A DNA stretch of 11,725 nucleotides from Firmicutes bacterium UBA1440. Its GTDB lineage: Bacteria > Bacillota > Clostridia > Peptostreptococcales > Anaerovoracaceae. A program made the position numbers and the translations under genes. The notes beneath the pieces are model-generated. The model had not been told where the DNA came from and ran no database searches. It saw nothing but the letters and a program-made list of their open reading frames with translations. Below, in pieces: positions 1 through 6,287 of this stretch. Each line of letters starts with the position of its first letter. Position 1 is the stretch's first letter. The stretch covers positions 13,537 through 25,261 of the forward strand of contig DCTM01000052.1 of the NCBI GenBank assembly GCA_002329565.1, given 5' to 3'.

Positions 1-50
1 GGCGTACGCTTATCGGCGGAGAAAGCCGGCAAACGGCAAAATAAAACGAC

Positions 51-57
51 AAGGAGG
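51..57 (+). promoter_or_regulatory. Ribosome binding site of tyrS
   Basis: AAGGAGG stands 7 bases before the ATG at 65. It fixes the tyrS start. The 50 bases further left show no promoter or T-box motif that I recognise, so the promoter probably lies outside the window. Confidence 0.9.
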
Positions 58-64
58 AAAGGGC

Positions 65-1396
65 ATGAATCCTATACCTGATAATATCAGTAAACATACA
101 AACGTATACGATGTGCTCGAGGAAAGAGGTTTTATCGAGCAGACGACAGATGCCGAAGCTATCAGAGAGCTTTTGGGGAAAGAGAAAATCAAGTTTTATA
201 TCGGCTTTGACCCGACAGCGGACTGCCTGCATGTCGGCCACTTTATGCAGATTATTACTATGTTGTATATGCAGAAGTTCGGTCATACGCCGGTCGTTTT
301 GATCGGCGGCGGGACAGGCTTTATCGGCGATCCGTCAGGCAGATCCGACATGCGTATGCTGATGTCTCCCGAGACCATCCGCGAGAACTGCGACAAATTC
401 AAGACGCTGTTCGAGAAATTCCTCGATTTTGATAAGGAATGGAAATATATCCCGGGTGAAGGAGTCAACGGCAAGGGACACGAGAACAAGGTTTCCGAAC
501 CGGGTAAGGCGGTCTGCATCAATAACATAGATTGGCTGTATCCGCTGAATTACATCGAATTTATCAGGGAAATCGGCACGTATTTCTCAGTCAACAATAT
601 GCTGCGCGCAGAGTGCTTCAGAAACAGACTCGAAAGAGAAGGCGGCCTTTCATTCTTTGAATTCAATTACATGCTCATGCAGAGCTTCGACTTCATGGTC
701 ATGGCACGCGACATCGACCTGAAGATGCAGTTCGGCGGCAACGATCAGTGGTCAAACCTGATTAACGGCGTCGAACTTACGCGCCGCAAGCTCAACAAGC
801 AGGTTTATGCGATGACGTTCTCACTCCTGACTACTTCGGACGGCAGGAAGATGGGCAAGACGCAAAAGGGTGCTTTGTGGCTGGATGCTTCCAGAACATC
901 TCCGTACGAATTCTTCCAGTACTGGAGAAATGTCGACGACAGCGATGTCAATAAGTGCCTGAGAATGCTGACATTCCTGCCTATGGATGAGGTAAACCGC
1001 CTCAGTGCGCTCGAGGGTTCCGCGATCAATGAGGCTAAGGAAATCCTTGCCTTTGAAATTACAAAGCTCGTACACGGAAAAGAAGAGGCCAAGAAGGCGC
1101 TTGAAGGTGCGAGAGCAGCTTTCGGCGGCGGAGATGCACTTGAGCATATGCCGACAACGAAGATGGAAAAGTCAGCCTTTGAGGGTGAAGGCAAGGGCCT
1201 CGTAAGTCTGATCAGGGAACTCGGCCTTGTGAGCAGCAACGCCGACGGTTTCAGAACTATCGAGCAGGGCGGTCTTGTTATCAACGATGAGAAGGTTACC
1301 GATGCCAAGAGTAACGTCACCGTTGATATGTTCAAGGACGGTAAGCTCGTTATCAGAAAGGGCAAGAAGAAATACCACGTCGTCGAGCTTGTGTAA
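65..1396 (+). CDS. tyrS: Tyrosyl-tRNA synthetase
   Basis: This cytoplasmic class Ic enzyme attaches tyrosine to tRNA-Tyr, using ATP, for translation. The class I signature HVGH is at residues 56-59, in the context FDPTADCLHVGH. The tyrosine/tRNA-site segment QFGGNDQWSN is at 222-231, and the KMSKS-loop equivalent is KMGKT at 262-266. The last ~70 residues form an S4-like RNA-binding domain. At 443 residues it is somewhat longer than the ~420 usual for bacterial TyrRS. The extra length seems to sit at about residues 127-149, a glycine- and lysine-rich stretch before the conserved NNIDWL. The start has an ideal ribosome binding site. A candidate terminator follows 112 bases after the stop, so it is probably not co-transcribed with rplM. 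TyrS genes of Firmicutes are often controlled by a T-box, but the required leader is not inside this window. Confidence 0.97.
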   Translation: MNPIPDNISKHTNVYDVLEERGFIEQTTDAEAIRELLGKEKIKFYIGFDPTADCLHVGHFMQIITMLYMQKFGHTPVVLIGGGTGFIGDPSGRSDMRMLMSPETIRENCDKFKTLFEKFLDFDKEWKYIPGEGVNGKGHENKVSEPGKAVCINNIDWLYPLNYIEFIREIGTYFSVNNMLRAECFRNRLEREGGLSFFEFNYMLMQSFDFMVMARDIDLKMQFGGNDQWSNLINGVELTRRKLNKQVYAMTFSLLTTSDGRKMGKTQKGALWLDASRTSPYEFFQYWRNVDDSDVNKCLRMLTFLPMDEVNRLSALEGSAINEAKEILAFEITKLVHGKEEAKKALEGARAAFGGGDALEHMPTTKMEKSAFEGEGKGLVSLIRELGLVSSNADGFRTIEQGGLVINDEKVTDAKSNVTVDMFKDGKLVIRKGKKKYHVVELV

Positions 1397-1442
1397 TATT
1401 CGTACGGCTTTTGAATAATCTCGCTCCGAGCAGATAAAATGC

Positions 1443-1471
1443 TTGACTTTGGAGCATATAAGGTATAAACT
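1443..1471 (+). promoter_or_regulatory. Possible promoter upstream of terminator
   Basis: TTGACT at 1443-1448 is followed after 15 bases by TATAAA (1464-1469), or after 17 bases by the weaker TAAACT (1466-1471). If active, its transcript would start near 1476-1478 and meet the terminator at 1509-1541 about 30 bases later. Its role is therefore unclear. Confidence 0.35.
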
Positions 1472-1508
1472 ATTAGGTGCATTGCGTATAGATGCTATTT
1501 TAGATGTC

Positions 1509-1541
1509 AAAAATTCAGCGCAACCCACGCCGAATTTTTTT
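1509..1541 (+). terminator. Intrinsic terminator after tyrS
   Basis: The arms 1509-1520 (AAAAATTCAGCG) and 1528-1539 (CGCCGAATTTTT) pair over 12 positions with a single A-C mismatch, around a 7-base loop. The right arm runs into seven T residues. It lies 112 bases past the tyrS stop and most likely ends the tyrS transcript. An attenuator of the possible promoter just upstream is an alternative. Confidence 0.75.
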
Positions 1542-1607
1542 CATAAAGAGGCAAAAGGCGATTGTTAATGCCTCGTTGAAATGCTGAAGAAAGAAAAGTT
1601 TTCACAG

Positions 1608-1636
1608 TTGGAATTTTTCTGAGTAAGCATTATAAG
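1608..1636 (+). promoter_or_regulatory. Promoter of rplM-rpsI
   Basis: TTGGAA at 1608-1613 and TATAAG at 1631-1636 are separated by exactly 17 bases. The start of transcription would be near 1643, giving an rplM leader of about 107 bases. It lies downstream of the tyrS terminator, as expected for an independent ribosomal-protein operon. Confidence 0.6.
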
Positions 1637-1749
1637 GGCACAGGATGGGGTTGCCGTCCGCATGACCCGATACTGTTAAAGTTGTGCCGAACAAGATTGG
1701 AAAACGGACATTACCGTGCCAATCCCAGTAGACAAGGAGGAAAAACTCA
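1637..1749 (+). ncRNA. Candidate ribosomal protein L13 leader
   Basis: The leader can fold into nested helices. An outer one pairs 1647-1653 (GGGGTTG) with 1720-1726 (CAATCCC), with one G-U pair. An inner one pairs 1656-1660 (GTCCG) perfectly with 1705-1709 (CGGAC). A competing pairing joins GGCAC at 1637-1641 with GTGCC at 1716-1720, or with GTGCC at 1684-1688. The rplM ribosome binding site follows at 1734-1740, just 3' of the outer helix. Low-GC Gram-positive bacteria are known to have an autoregulatory L13 leader at this place. Assigning this one to that family is inferred from position and fold, not from a covariance search. Confidence 0.5.
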
Positions 1750-2178
1750 ATGAAATCATTTATTGCAAAGCCACATGAAATTGAACGCAAGTGGTATGTA
1801 ATCGATGCGGAAGGTCGTACACTCGGTCGCCTCGCGTCGGAAGTCGCTTCGATCCTCAGAGGAAAGAAGAAGCCTATCTACACACCGCACGTTGACTGCG
1901 GCGATTATGTCATCGTTATCAACGCGGAGAAGATTGAAGTAACGGGCAAGAAGAGAAAAGAAAAGATTTACAAGAGACATACCGGCTATCCGGGCGGTCT
2001 GCGCGAAGTCACTTTTGAGAAGTTACAGGCTAAGAATCCTGAAGAGATCATCAGACATGCCGTTAAGGGCATGATGCCGAATGGCGCTCTCGGAAGGCAG
2101 ATGTACAAGAAGTTAAAGGTTTACGCAGGTCCTGGGCATAACCATGCGGCTCAGAAACCGGAAGTATGGGAATTTTAA
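1750..2178 (+). CDS. rplM: 50S ribosomal protein L13
   Basis: L13 is an early-assembly protein of the large ribosomal subunit that binds 23S rRNA. The 142-residue length is normal for bacterial L13. Family landmarks include the N-terminal [17 protein letters not shown], the central [17 protein letters not shown], and the signature [20 protein letters not shown] in the last third. AAGGAGG stands 9 bases before the ATG. rpsI follows after 20 bases with no terminator between them, which is the conserved rplM-rpsI pair. Expression is probably governed by the promoter at 1608-1636 and the structured leader in front. In many Clostridia, truA and ECF transporter genes precede this pair, whereas here the gene upstream is tyrS. 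Confidence 0.98.
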   Translation: MKSFIAKPHEIERKWYVIDAEGRTLGRLASEVASILRGKKKPIYTPHVDCGDYVIVINAEKIEVTGKKRKEKIYKRHTGYPGGLREVTFEKLQAKNPEEIIRHAVKGMMPNGALGRQMYKKLKVYAGPGHNHAAQKPEVWEF

Positions 2179-2198
2179 GGAAAGGGAGGTAGTAAACA

Positions 2199-2594
2199 AT
2201 GGCCAAAATACAGTATGCTGCAACCGGCAGAAGAAAATCGTCAGTAGCTAGAGTAAGATTGCTTCCCGGTACCGGAAAGATTACAATAAACAAGAAGCCT
2301 CTTGATGAATATTTCGGAATGGAAATCGTCAGAAGAGAAGTAAGAAGACCGTTTGAAATCGCAGGTTGCGAAGGCAAGTTCGACGTGGTCGCCACAGTTT
2401 GCGGCGGCGGATTCACAGGACAGGCCGGCGCACTCCGCCACGGTATCTCCAGAGCCCTGTGCGTAGCTGACAAGGAGACATTCAGAGCTCCGCTCAAAGC
2501 TGCAGGGTTCCTGACAAGAGACTCCAGAATGAAGGAAAGAAAGAAATACGGTCTCAAAAAAGCGAGAAGAGCATCCCAGTTCTCCAAGCGTTAA
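2199..2594 (+). CDS. rpsI: 30S ribosomal protein S9
   Basis: S9 is a small-subunit protein whose basic C-terminal tail reaches the P-site tRNA. The 131 residues contain the N-terminal [16 protein letters not shown], the segment [19 protein letters not shown], and the C-terminal [12 protein letters not shown] with the invariant terminal arginine. Many homologues have proline where this protein has serine in RASQFSKR; I regard that as ordinary variation. GGGAGGT lies 8 bases before the ATG. It is the second gene of the rplM operon, which ends at the terminator at 2625-2656. Confidence 0.98.
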   Translation: MAKIQYAATGRRKSSVARVRLLPGTGKITINKKPLDEYFGMEIVRREVRRPFEIAGCEGKFDVVATVCGGGFTGQAGALRHGISRALCVADKETFRAPLKAAGFLTRDSRMKERKKYGLKKARRASQFSKR

Positions 2595-2624
2595 TCTTTT
2601 ACCCGACAAAAAATCGAAACAATG

Positions 2625-2656
2625 CCCCGTCTCCAACGATTGGAGATGGGGTTTTT
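2625..2656 (+). terminator. Intrinsic terminator of rplM-rpsI
   Basis: A 12-base stem pairs 2625-2636 (CCCCGTCTCCAA) with 2640-2651 (TTGGAGATGGGG), with one G-U pair, around a very short loop. Five T residues follow directly. It stands 30 bases after the rpsI stop and is a textbook terminator. Confidence 0.93.
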
Positions 2657-2770
2657 GTCTGTATATAAAAATTGCCGAGAATGCTCAAATATTTGAAATT
2701 CCCGGCTGTAGCGGAAACGCAAAAGGAAAATTTTTCACAGAAAAGTTGTTAAAAAATTATCAAAAATAGA

Positions 2771-2799
2771 TTGATAAGGCAGGTACATCGTGATATAGT
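2771..2799 (+). promoter_or_regulatory. Promoter of the small gene at 2861
   Basis: TTGATA (2771-2776), a 17-base spacer and TATAGT (2794-2799) form a strong promoter, strengthened by a TG one base before the -10 box (extended -10). The transcript would start near 2806, giving a leader of about 55 bases. The promoter follows the ribosomal operon terminator, so the small gene has its own transcription. Confidence 0.8.
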
Positions 2800-2860
2800 T
2801 AACTTAGTAGAAGGTGTGCCGTTTGGGCATGACTATGAAAGACGAAGAGGAGATACGACT

Positions 2861-3037
2861 GTGGAAAAAGATCCTAACATGACTAAGATAAATTGGCGCG
2901 ATATTTCGTACAGCCGGCTTTCGGCATCTGAATCTTCCGAGAACACAAACGCGGAAAGCATCAAGCGCGAGTTGACGGCGGCCTTGCAAAGCGAAGATTT
3001 TAGGATCGAACTCCTGAACGCTGCTCTGAGGAACTGA
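2861..3037 (+). CDS. Small hypothetical protein, 58 residues
   Basis: I do not recognise this protein. Starting at GTG 2861 it has 58 residues. It is hydrophilic, has no signal peptide, membrane segment or cysteine, and has a likely helical C-terminal half (from about residue 30, beginning ESIKRELTAAL). The GTG is preferred because GAGGAG lies 7 bases upstream at 2848-2853. A longer reading from TTG 2771 is excluded by the promoter, whose -35 box begins on that codon. An internal ATG at 2879 is a second possibility: it overlaps the stop of a 17-codon ORF (2829-2882) in an ATGA arrangement. The gene is bounded by its own promoter and the terminator at 3060-3108, so it looks like a deliberate monocistronic unit. 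It is short, so it could still be a transcribed leader or RNA rather than a protein gene. Confidence 0.6.
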   Translation: MEKDPNMTKINWRDISYSRLSASESSENTNAESIKRELTAALQSEDFRIELLNAALRN

Positions 3038-3059
3038 TAAAATCTCATAAAGATTACAT

Positions 3060-3116
3060 AAAAACCCTACTTTTCAGAACGCGGGCAATGCTGAAGAGAA
3101 GGGTTTTTATTTTTTG
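3060..3116 (+). terminator. Intrinsic terminator, probably bidirectional
   Basis: Arms 3060-3077 and 3091-3108 pair over about 18 positions with two imperfections, around a 13-base loop. T-rich runs follow on the plus strand (3104-3115), and an A-run at 3060-3064 supplies T residues on the minus strand. It sits between the small gene and the minus-strand phosphohexomutase, which ends at 3128, and can serve both. Confidence 0.88.
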
Positions 3117-3127
3117 TAAATACAATG

Positions 3128-4639
3128 TTAAATCAGCGTGCTGATGTCAAGTCCGTGAAAGCTCTCCAAGAGCGGCCGCAGCGCCGCAGCGATGGTCTTG
3201 CAGCCACCTGCATCGTTCGACTCGATGTTGAGCGGCATGATGGGGTCGTGCAGGGATTTGCGCAGCAGACACCAACCGTTGCCGTGGTTCTCGTCAAAAC
3301 GGATACGGACGCCTTCGTAGTTGGGCTCAACTGGGGAAGTTCCGATGTTTTCGACGGCCCATACTTTGATGGCGGCGAGGACATCGTCTGCGTAAGCGGA
3401 GAAATCTTCTGCAAAAATCGGGAAGCGAAGCTCCGTCGCCTCTTTTGGTTCTTCGAGAGCGGAGATTAGGCTGTCCAAGGTCTTGCCTTCCTTGGCAAGG
3501 TTTGCGGCCTTGATGACGATTAGCGTCGCCAAATAGGCGCCGTCGTCGAGGAAAAAATTCTCCTTGATGGCAGCATGGCCCGAAGTCTCGATCGCGAGAG
3601 CACAGTCAACGCTCTGCTCATTAAGCTCGATGGCTTTGTTGATAACGTTTTTGTAGCCGCGTTTGTAACGCAGATGCTTGAGCCCGAGATGTTCTTCGAG
3701 AAAGACTGTCAGTTGGTCACTGGTGATGCTGTCAGTGACAACGGTGGATCCCGGATGGGATTCTGCGATGAGGGCCGCCGCTAAAGCGACTATGCCGTTT
3801 CTGGCAATTTCGCGGCCGTGCTTGTCGACAGCTGCCGAGCGGTCGACATCGGTATCGAAGATCAAGCCGAAGTCGCTGCAGGATGTAAGCACGGCTTCGC
3901 TGATGGCAGCCATGGCGGCGGCGTTCTCGGGATTCGGCGCATGGTTTGGAAAGGTGCCGTCGGGTTCAAGAAAACGGCTTGCGGAAACATCGGCACCCAG
4001 CGGTGCGAGCACTTTTTCCGCATAGAAGCCGCCGCTGCCGTTGCCGGCATCGACAGCAATTTTGAGCCCCTTAAGCGGCATATCGCCGCCGGTACCCTCG
4101 CAGATGAGGGCACGAAGGTGTGCGCAATATGTATCCATTAGATTGCATGATTCTATCGGTTTTGGATTCCCGTTATTGTTGAGGATTATGGCCTCGGCAA
4201 CGGCAATAATCTCGGCGATGTCGGCCTTATTGAGGCCGCCGTCCCTGTTGAAAAATTTGAAGCCGTTTCTGTTAAAAGGCAGGTGGCTGGCAGTGACCAT
4301 GATGGAGCCGTCGCAGGCGTAACCGTCAAAGACGGTGGCCATGAACATGGCCGGCGTGGATGCGAGACCGCAGTCGAGCACACGCATGCCTGCGGCGGAC
4401 AGGGCTCCGGCAGCTGCCGCAAGAAGTGCGGGCCCGGAAAGCCGCGGGTCGCGGCCTATCGCTATCGTCAGGTCCGCGGCCGGTTTGCCGGTCTGCTTGG
4501 CGAGCAACGCGGCAAACCCGACAGCGAGCTGCCGCGCGGCTTCTTCTGTCAAATTCACCTCTTCACCGGGAACACCCTCGAGAGCGATGCCTCGAATATC
4601 GCTGCCGTTTTGTAATTTTTTATAATTCTTCTCTTGCAT
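3128..4639 (-). CDS. Phosphomannomutase/phosphoglucomutase family enzyme
   Basis: This is an alpha-D-phosphohexomutase, the family that interconverts sugar 1- and 6-phosphates. Glucose or mannose phosphate is the likely substrate, feeding cell-surface polysaccharide precursors. Features seen: the catalytic serine loop VTASHLP with Ser118, the metal loop DTDVDR at 262-267, the sugar-recognition motif ETSGH at 351-355, and a C-terminal phosphate-binding region around LRKS 459-462. The family's usual TASHNP is TASHLPFNRNG here, a variant branch. Length is 503 residues, slightly longer than the usual ~450-470. The ATG at 4639 is preceded by purine-rich AGGAAGAGGAA. The membrane-protein gene upstream ends 29 bases before it on the same strand, so the two may be co-transcribed. 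Exact substrate preference cannot be read from the sequence, so I give no gene symbol. Confidence 0.9.
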   Translation of the reverse strand: MQEKNYKKLQNGSDIRGIALEGVPGEEVNLTEEAARQLAVGFAALLAKQTGKPAADLTIAIGRDPRLSGPALLAAAAGALSAAGMRVLDCGLASTPAMFMATVFDGYACDGSIMVTASHLPFNRNGFKFFNRDGGLNKADIAEIIAVAEAIILNNNGNPKPIESCNLMDTYCAHLRALICEGTGGDMPLKGLKIAVDAGNGSGGFYAEKVLAPLGADVSASRFLEPDGTFPNHAPNPENAAAMAAISEAVLTSCSDFGLIFDTDVDRSAAVDKHGREIARNGIVALAAALIAESHPGSTVVTDSITSDQLTVFLEEHLGLKHLRYKRGYKNVINKAIELNEQSVDCALAIETSGHAAIKENFFLDDGAYLATLIVIKAANLAKEGKTLDSLISALEEPKEATELRFPIFAEDFSAYADDVLAAIKVWAVENIGTSPVEPNYEGVRIRFDENHGNGWCLLRKSLHDPIMPLNIESNDAGGCKTIAAALRPLLESFHGLDISTLI

Positions 4640-4668
4640 AAGATGATTCCTCTTCCTTGTTCGCTTTT

Positions 4669-5127
4669 CTATGTCGACAAGCCGGGGAAGTTGTCCGCCT
4701 CAATCTCCTCGGCGTACAGCATTTCCTCGGATCCGCCGTTCGATTTATTTCTTCTATTATAAAAGAAAAACCATACACTGGCAAGAAAGAAGCACAACAA
4801 AAACCACAGCAATGAAAAAAGGGGACATATCAATCCGTTATAATTGCCGTGCATATCGCTGTAATCCCAAACGTTCATGCCAAACCACTTATTGACGATC
4901 AGACCGACGCTAAGCTCGTATATCGTAATCACGATCGCACCGATTATCGCCTTCAGCGTGATCGGCATATCTTTTACGGAAAGGTTTATATAATAAAGGG
5001 AGAGCAGACACGCCCCGCCCGTCAAGACCATAGACCAGTGGGTATAACCGCGAAATGCAATTTCCATTAAGGCATATCCGGCAGCACCTACGAGAAAAAT
5101 TAAACTTATTTTTAAAACTTTTTTCAT
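4669..5127 (-). CDS. CmpB-like putative ABC-transporter type IV membrane protein
   Basis: This 152-residue integral membrane protein has four predicted helices at about residues 6-24, 31-50, 57-78 and 98-123. A basic, then acidic, cytoplasmic-type tail follows (NRRNKSN, then EEMLYAEEIEAD). The segment VWDYSDMHGNYNGLICPLFS before helix 4 matches what I remember of the Firmicute family called putative ABC-transporter type IV (CmpB-like). Despite the name, a transport role is not proven for these proteins, and no ATPase lies nearby. The first start possible in frame is ATG 5127, since a TAA lies five codons upstream, yet no ribosome binding site precedes it. The phosphohexomutase gene follows after 29 bases. 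A link to envelope metabolism is only inferred from that neighbour. Confidence 0.75.
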   Translation of the reverse strand: MKKVLKISLIFLVGAAGYALMEIAFRGYTHWSMVLTGGACLLSLYYINLSVKDMPITLKAIIGAIVITIYELSVGLIVNKWFGMNVWDYSDMHGNYNGLICPLFSLLWFLLCFFLASVWFFFYNRRNKSNGGSEEMLYAEEIEADNFPGLST

Positions 5128-5163
5128 AAGTTTATTATTTTACAGCAAAATAAAAATAACACA

Positions 5164-5172
5164 TGGTATAAT
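5164..5172 (+). promoter_or_regulatory. Extended -10 promoter of the coiled-coil gene
   Basis: TGGTATAAT is a perfect TATAAT (5167-5172) with an upstream TG. No good -35 box is visible at 17 bases, which is typical of extended -10 promoters. Transcription would start near 5179, about 25 bases before the ATG. Confidence 0.6.
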
Positions 5173-5203
5173 TAAGAAAATAAAAAAGCGAGGAGGTATA
5201 GGA

Positions 5204-5512
5204 ATGTCGGGATTTTTTGACAAAGCAATGGATGTAGCCAAGAGCGCCGCGGTCGTCACGGGTGAGGCTGCAAAGAAAGCGGCGGAGAAGACACAGGATA
5301 CGATAGAAATAACAAAGATAAACGCAAAGATAAGAGATGAAAAGGACAACATCGAAAAGATAAAGGCTGAGATCGGCTCTTATTTCCTCGATAAATTCGA
5401 TTCCGGAGAGCTTACGGATGCTTTTGTGGCGACAAAGGCACAGAGCATTCAAAGTATTCAGGGAACGATTGCAGATCTCGAGAGCAAGTTGGCAACCATA
5501 AAAGACAAATAA
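5204..5512 (+). CDS. Small coiled-coil protein, function unknown
   Basis: The 102-residue protein is soluble, highly charged and almost wholly helical. An Ala/Lys-rich amphipathic stretch (about residues 5-30) is followed by heptad-like KINAKIRDEKDNIEKIKAEI, and a second helix at the C-terminus includes IADLESKLATI. Its N-terminal pattern (GFFDKAMD, then EITKINAKI) reminds me of short Firmicute proteins that continue into a zinc ribbon. Here there is no cysteine at all, so that ribbon is absent. The start is secure: AGGAGG at 5191-5196, 7 bases before the ATG. It is monocistronic, with an extended -10 promoter before it and a strong terminator after it, and diverges from the membrane-protein gene. 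A scaffolding or phage-shock-like role is conceivable, but nothing in the sequence proves it. Confidence 0.8.
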   Translation: MSGFFDKAMDVAKSAAVVTGEAAKKAAEKTQDTIEITKINAKIRDEKDNIEKIKAEIGSYFLDKFDSGELTDAFVATKAQSIQSIQGTIADLESKLATIKDK

Positions 5513-5525
5513 ATCGAACATACAG

Positions 5526-5566
5526 AAAGCGCTGTTTCCGCAGTACCGGAGACAGCGCTTTTTACA
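5526..5566 (+). terminator. Bidirectional terminator between converging genes
   Basis: A 14-base stem pairs 5526-5539 (AAAGCGCTGTTTCC) with 5548-5561 (GGAGACAGCGCTTT), with one G-U pair and an 8-base loop. T residues continue on the plus strand and the left arm begins with A residues. It lies 13 bases after the coiled-coil gene and 10 bases beyond the minus-strand lipoprotein stop at 5571, so it can stop transcription from either side. Confidence 0.92.
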
Positions 5567-5570
5567 TAAA

Positions 5571-6269
5571 TTATTGTGCGTACGCTTCCGTTTCTATTTC
5601 TGTGATTGTTTCGTTGTCGTAGCGGTATACGGTATAGGCGTTGCCGCAGCAGAGCGCATCGTAAGCCCACAGAATTTGATTGCCTTTGTATTCAACTTTG
5701 CTCTCACAAGGGAGCTGTCCGATGAAGCTGAATGGAACAGGATCATCCTTGTGATATTCGTAGATCGCTGTCAGGTTGGCGCGTCGCTTATCTCCTACGG
5801 AAACGAGTACTTCCTTCGTGCCGTCCTCATCGATATCGCAGCAAGAAATTTGAGTATAGGCATAGTTAATAATGGAACCCGGCTCACGCAGCTCGTCCGG
5901 CAACAGACTGTCTAATTCCGTTGTCCAAAGATTGTAGGAATCGATGGTCTTCCCTTCTGCGTTGCGTACGACAGCGTTCAGGATAATTTCATTTTTCTTC
6001 CCCTTGGTGATAATGAATTCCTCGCTGATGCCGTCATTGTCCAGATTGACAGTGAGGTTTTTCTCGTCGTCCCAAGTGTCAGGCGAACCGTACATAACGG
6101 TGTATTCGTAATCCTCCGCAGAAAAAAGGTCAAAAGCCGGTGGCTCACCGTCGGGAACGGGCGCCTTCTGCTGCGGTTCTTCATTAGCACAGCTTGTCAG
6201 GCTTAAAGCAAACGCCATTGCAAGCAAAATGCAGGAAGTGTTGCGTGCAGGGCGTTTTTTGTGTTTCAT
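5571..6269 (-). CDS. Lipoprotein with Ca-binding-like DxDxDG repeats
   Basis: The N-terminus is a lipoprotein signal: basic MKHKKRPARN, a hydrophobic core at about 13-24, and the lipobox LTSC with the lipidated Cys27. A flexible Pro/Glu-rich linker follows, so the mature 206-residue part sits on the outer face of the membrane. Two segments resemble the acidic loops of FG-GAP/VCBS-type repeats: NLDNDGISEEF at 75-85 and DIDEDGTKEV at 145-154. Two vicinal cysteine pairs (143-144 and 207-208) plus Cys188 are unusual. AGGAGG lies 11 bases before the ATG, directly after the stop of the DHHW gene, whose end is 18 bases away. It is the last gene of the surface-modification unit. Its function is unknown; a polymer-binding or accessory role is only suggested by position. 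Confidence 0.82.
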   Translation of the reverse strand: MKHKKRPARNTSCILLAMAFALSLTSCANEEPQQKAPVPDGEPPAFDLFSAEDYEYTVMYGSPDTWDDEKNLTVNLDNDGISEEFIITKGKKNEIILNAVVRNAEGKTIDSYNLWTTELDSLLPDELREPGSIINYAYTQISCCDIDEDGTKEVLVSVGDKRRANLTAIYEYHKDDPVPFSFIGQLPCESKVEYKGNQILWAYDALCCGNAYTVYRYDNETITEIETEAYAQ

Positions 6270-6287
6270 TATAGTATAGTCCTCCTA

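Larger units (their letters stand above)
1397..1749 (+). other. Intergenic region tyrS-rplM with control elements
   Basis: This 353-base stretch has no credible gene. From left to right it holds a possible promoter (1443-1471), an intrinsic terminator (1509-1541), a second promoter (1608-1636) and a structured leader (1637-1749) ahead of rplM. Each is listed separately. Confidence 0.8.

Noticed and set aside
1..64. T-box riboswitch before tyrS
   Set aside because: No T-box motif or terminator hairpin is visible in the 64 bases available. A leader could lie further upstream, but cannot be claimed here.
805..1482. Long minus-strand open frames opposite tyrS
   Set aside because: They are antisense to a secure tyrS gene, have low-complexity Ser/Leu-rich translations and no ribosome binding site.
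2063..2636. Minus-strand frames opposite rplM and rpsI
   Set aside because: They are shadows of conserved ribosomal protein genes with no family features, and they run across the operon terminator.
2771..2860. Upstream extension of the small gene to a TTG at 2771
   Set aside because: The -35 and -10 boxes of its promoter lie inside this extension, so it would not be transcribed. The GTG at 2861 has a good ribosome binding site.
3575..4641. Several plus-strand frames opposite the phosphohexomutase
   Set aside because: The minus-strand gene has all catalytic motifs; the plus-strand translations are Arg/Pro/Ala-rich shadows.
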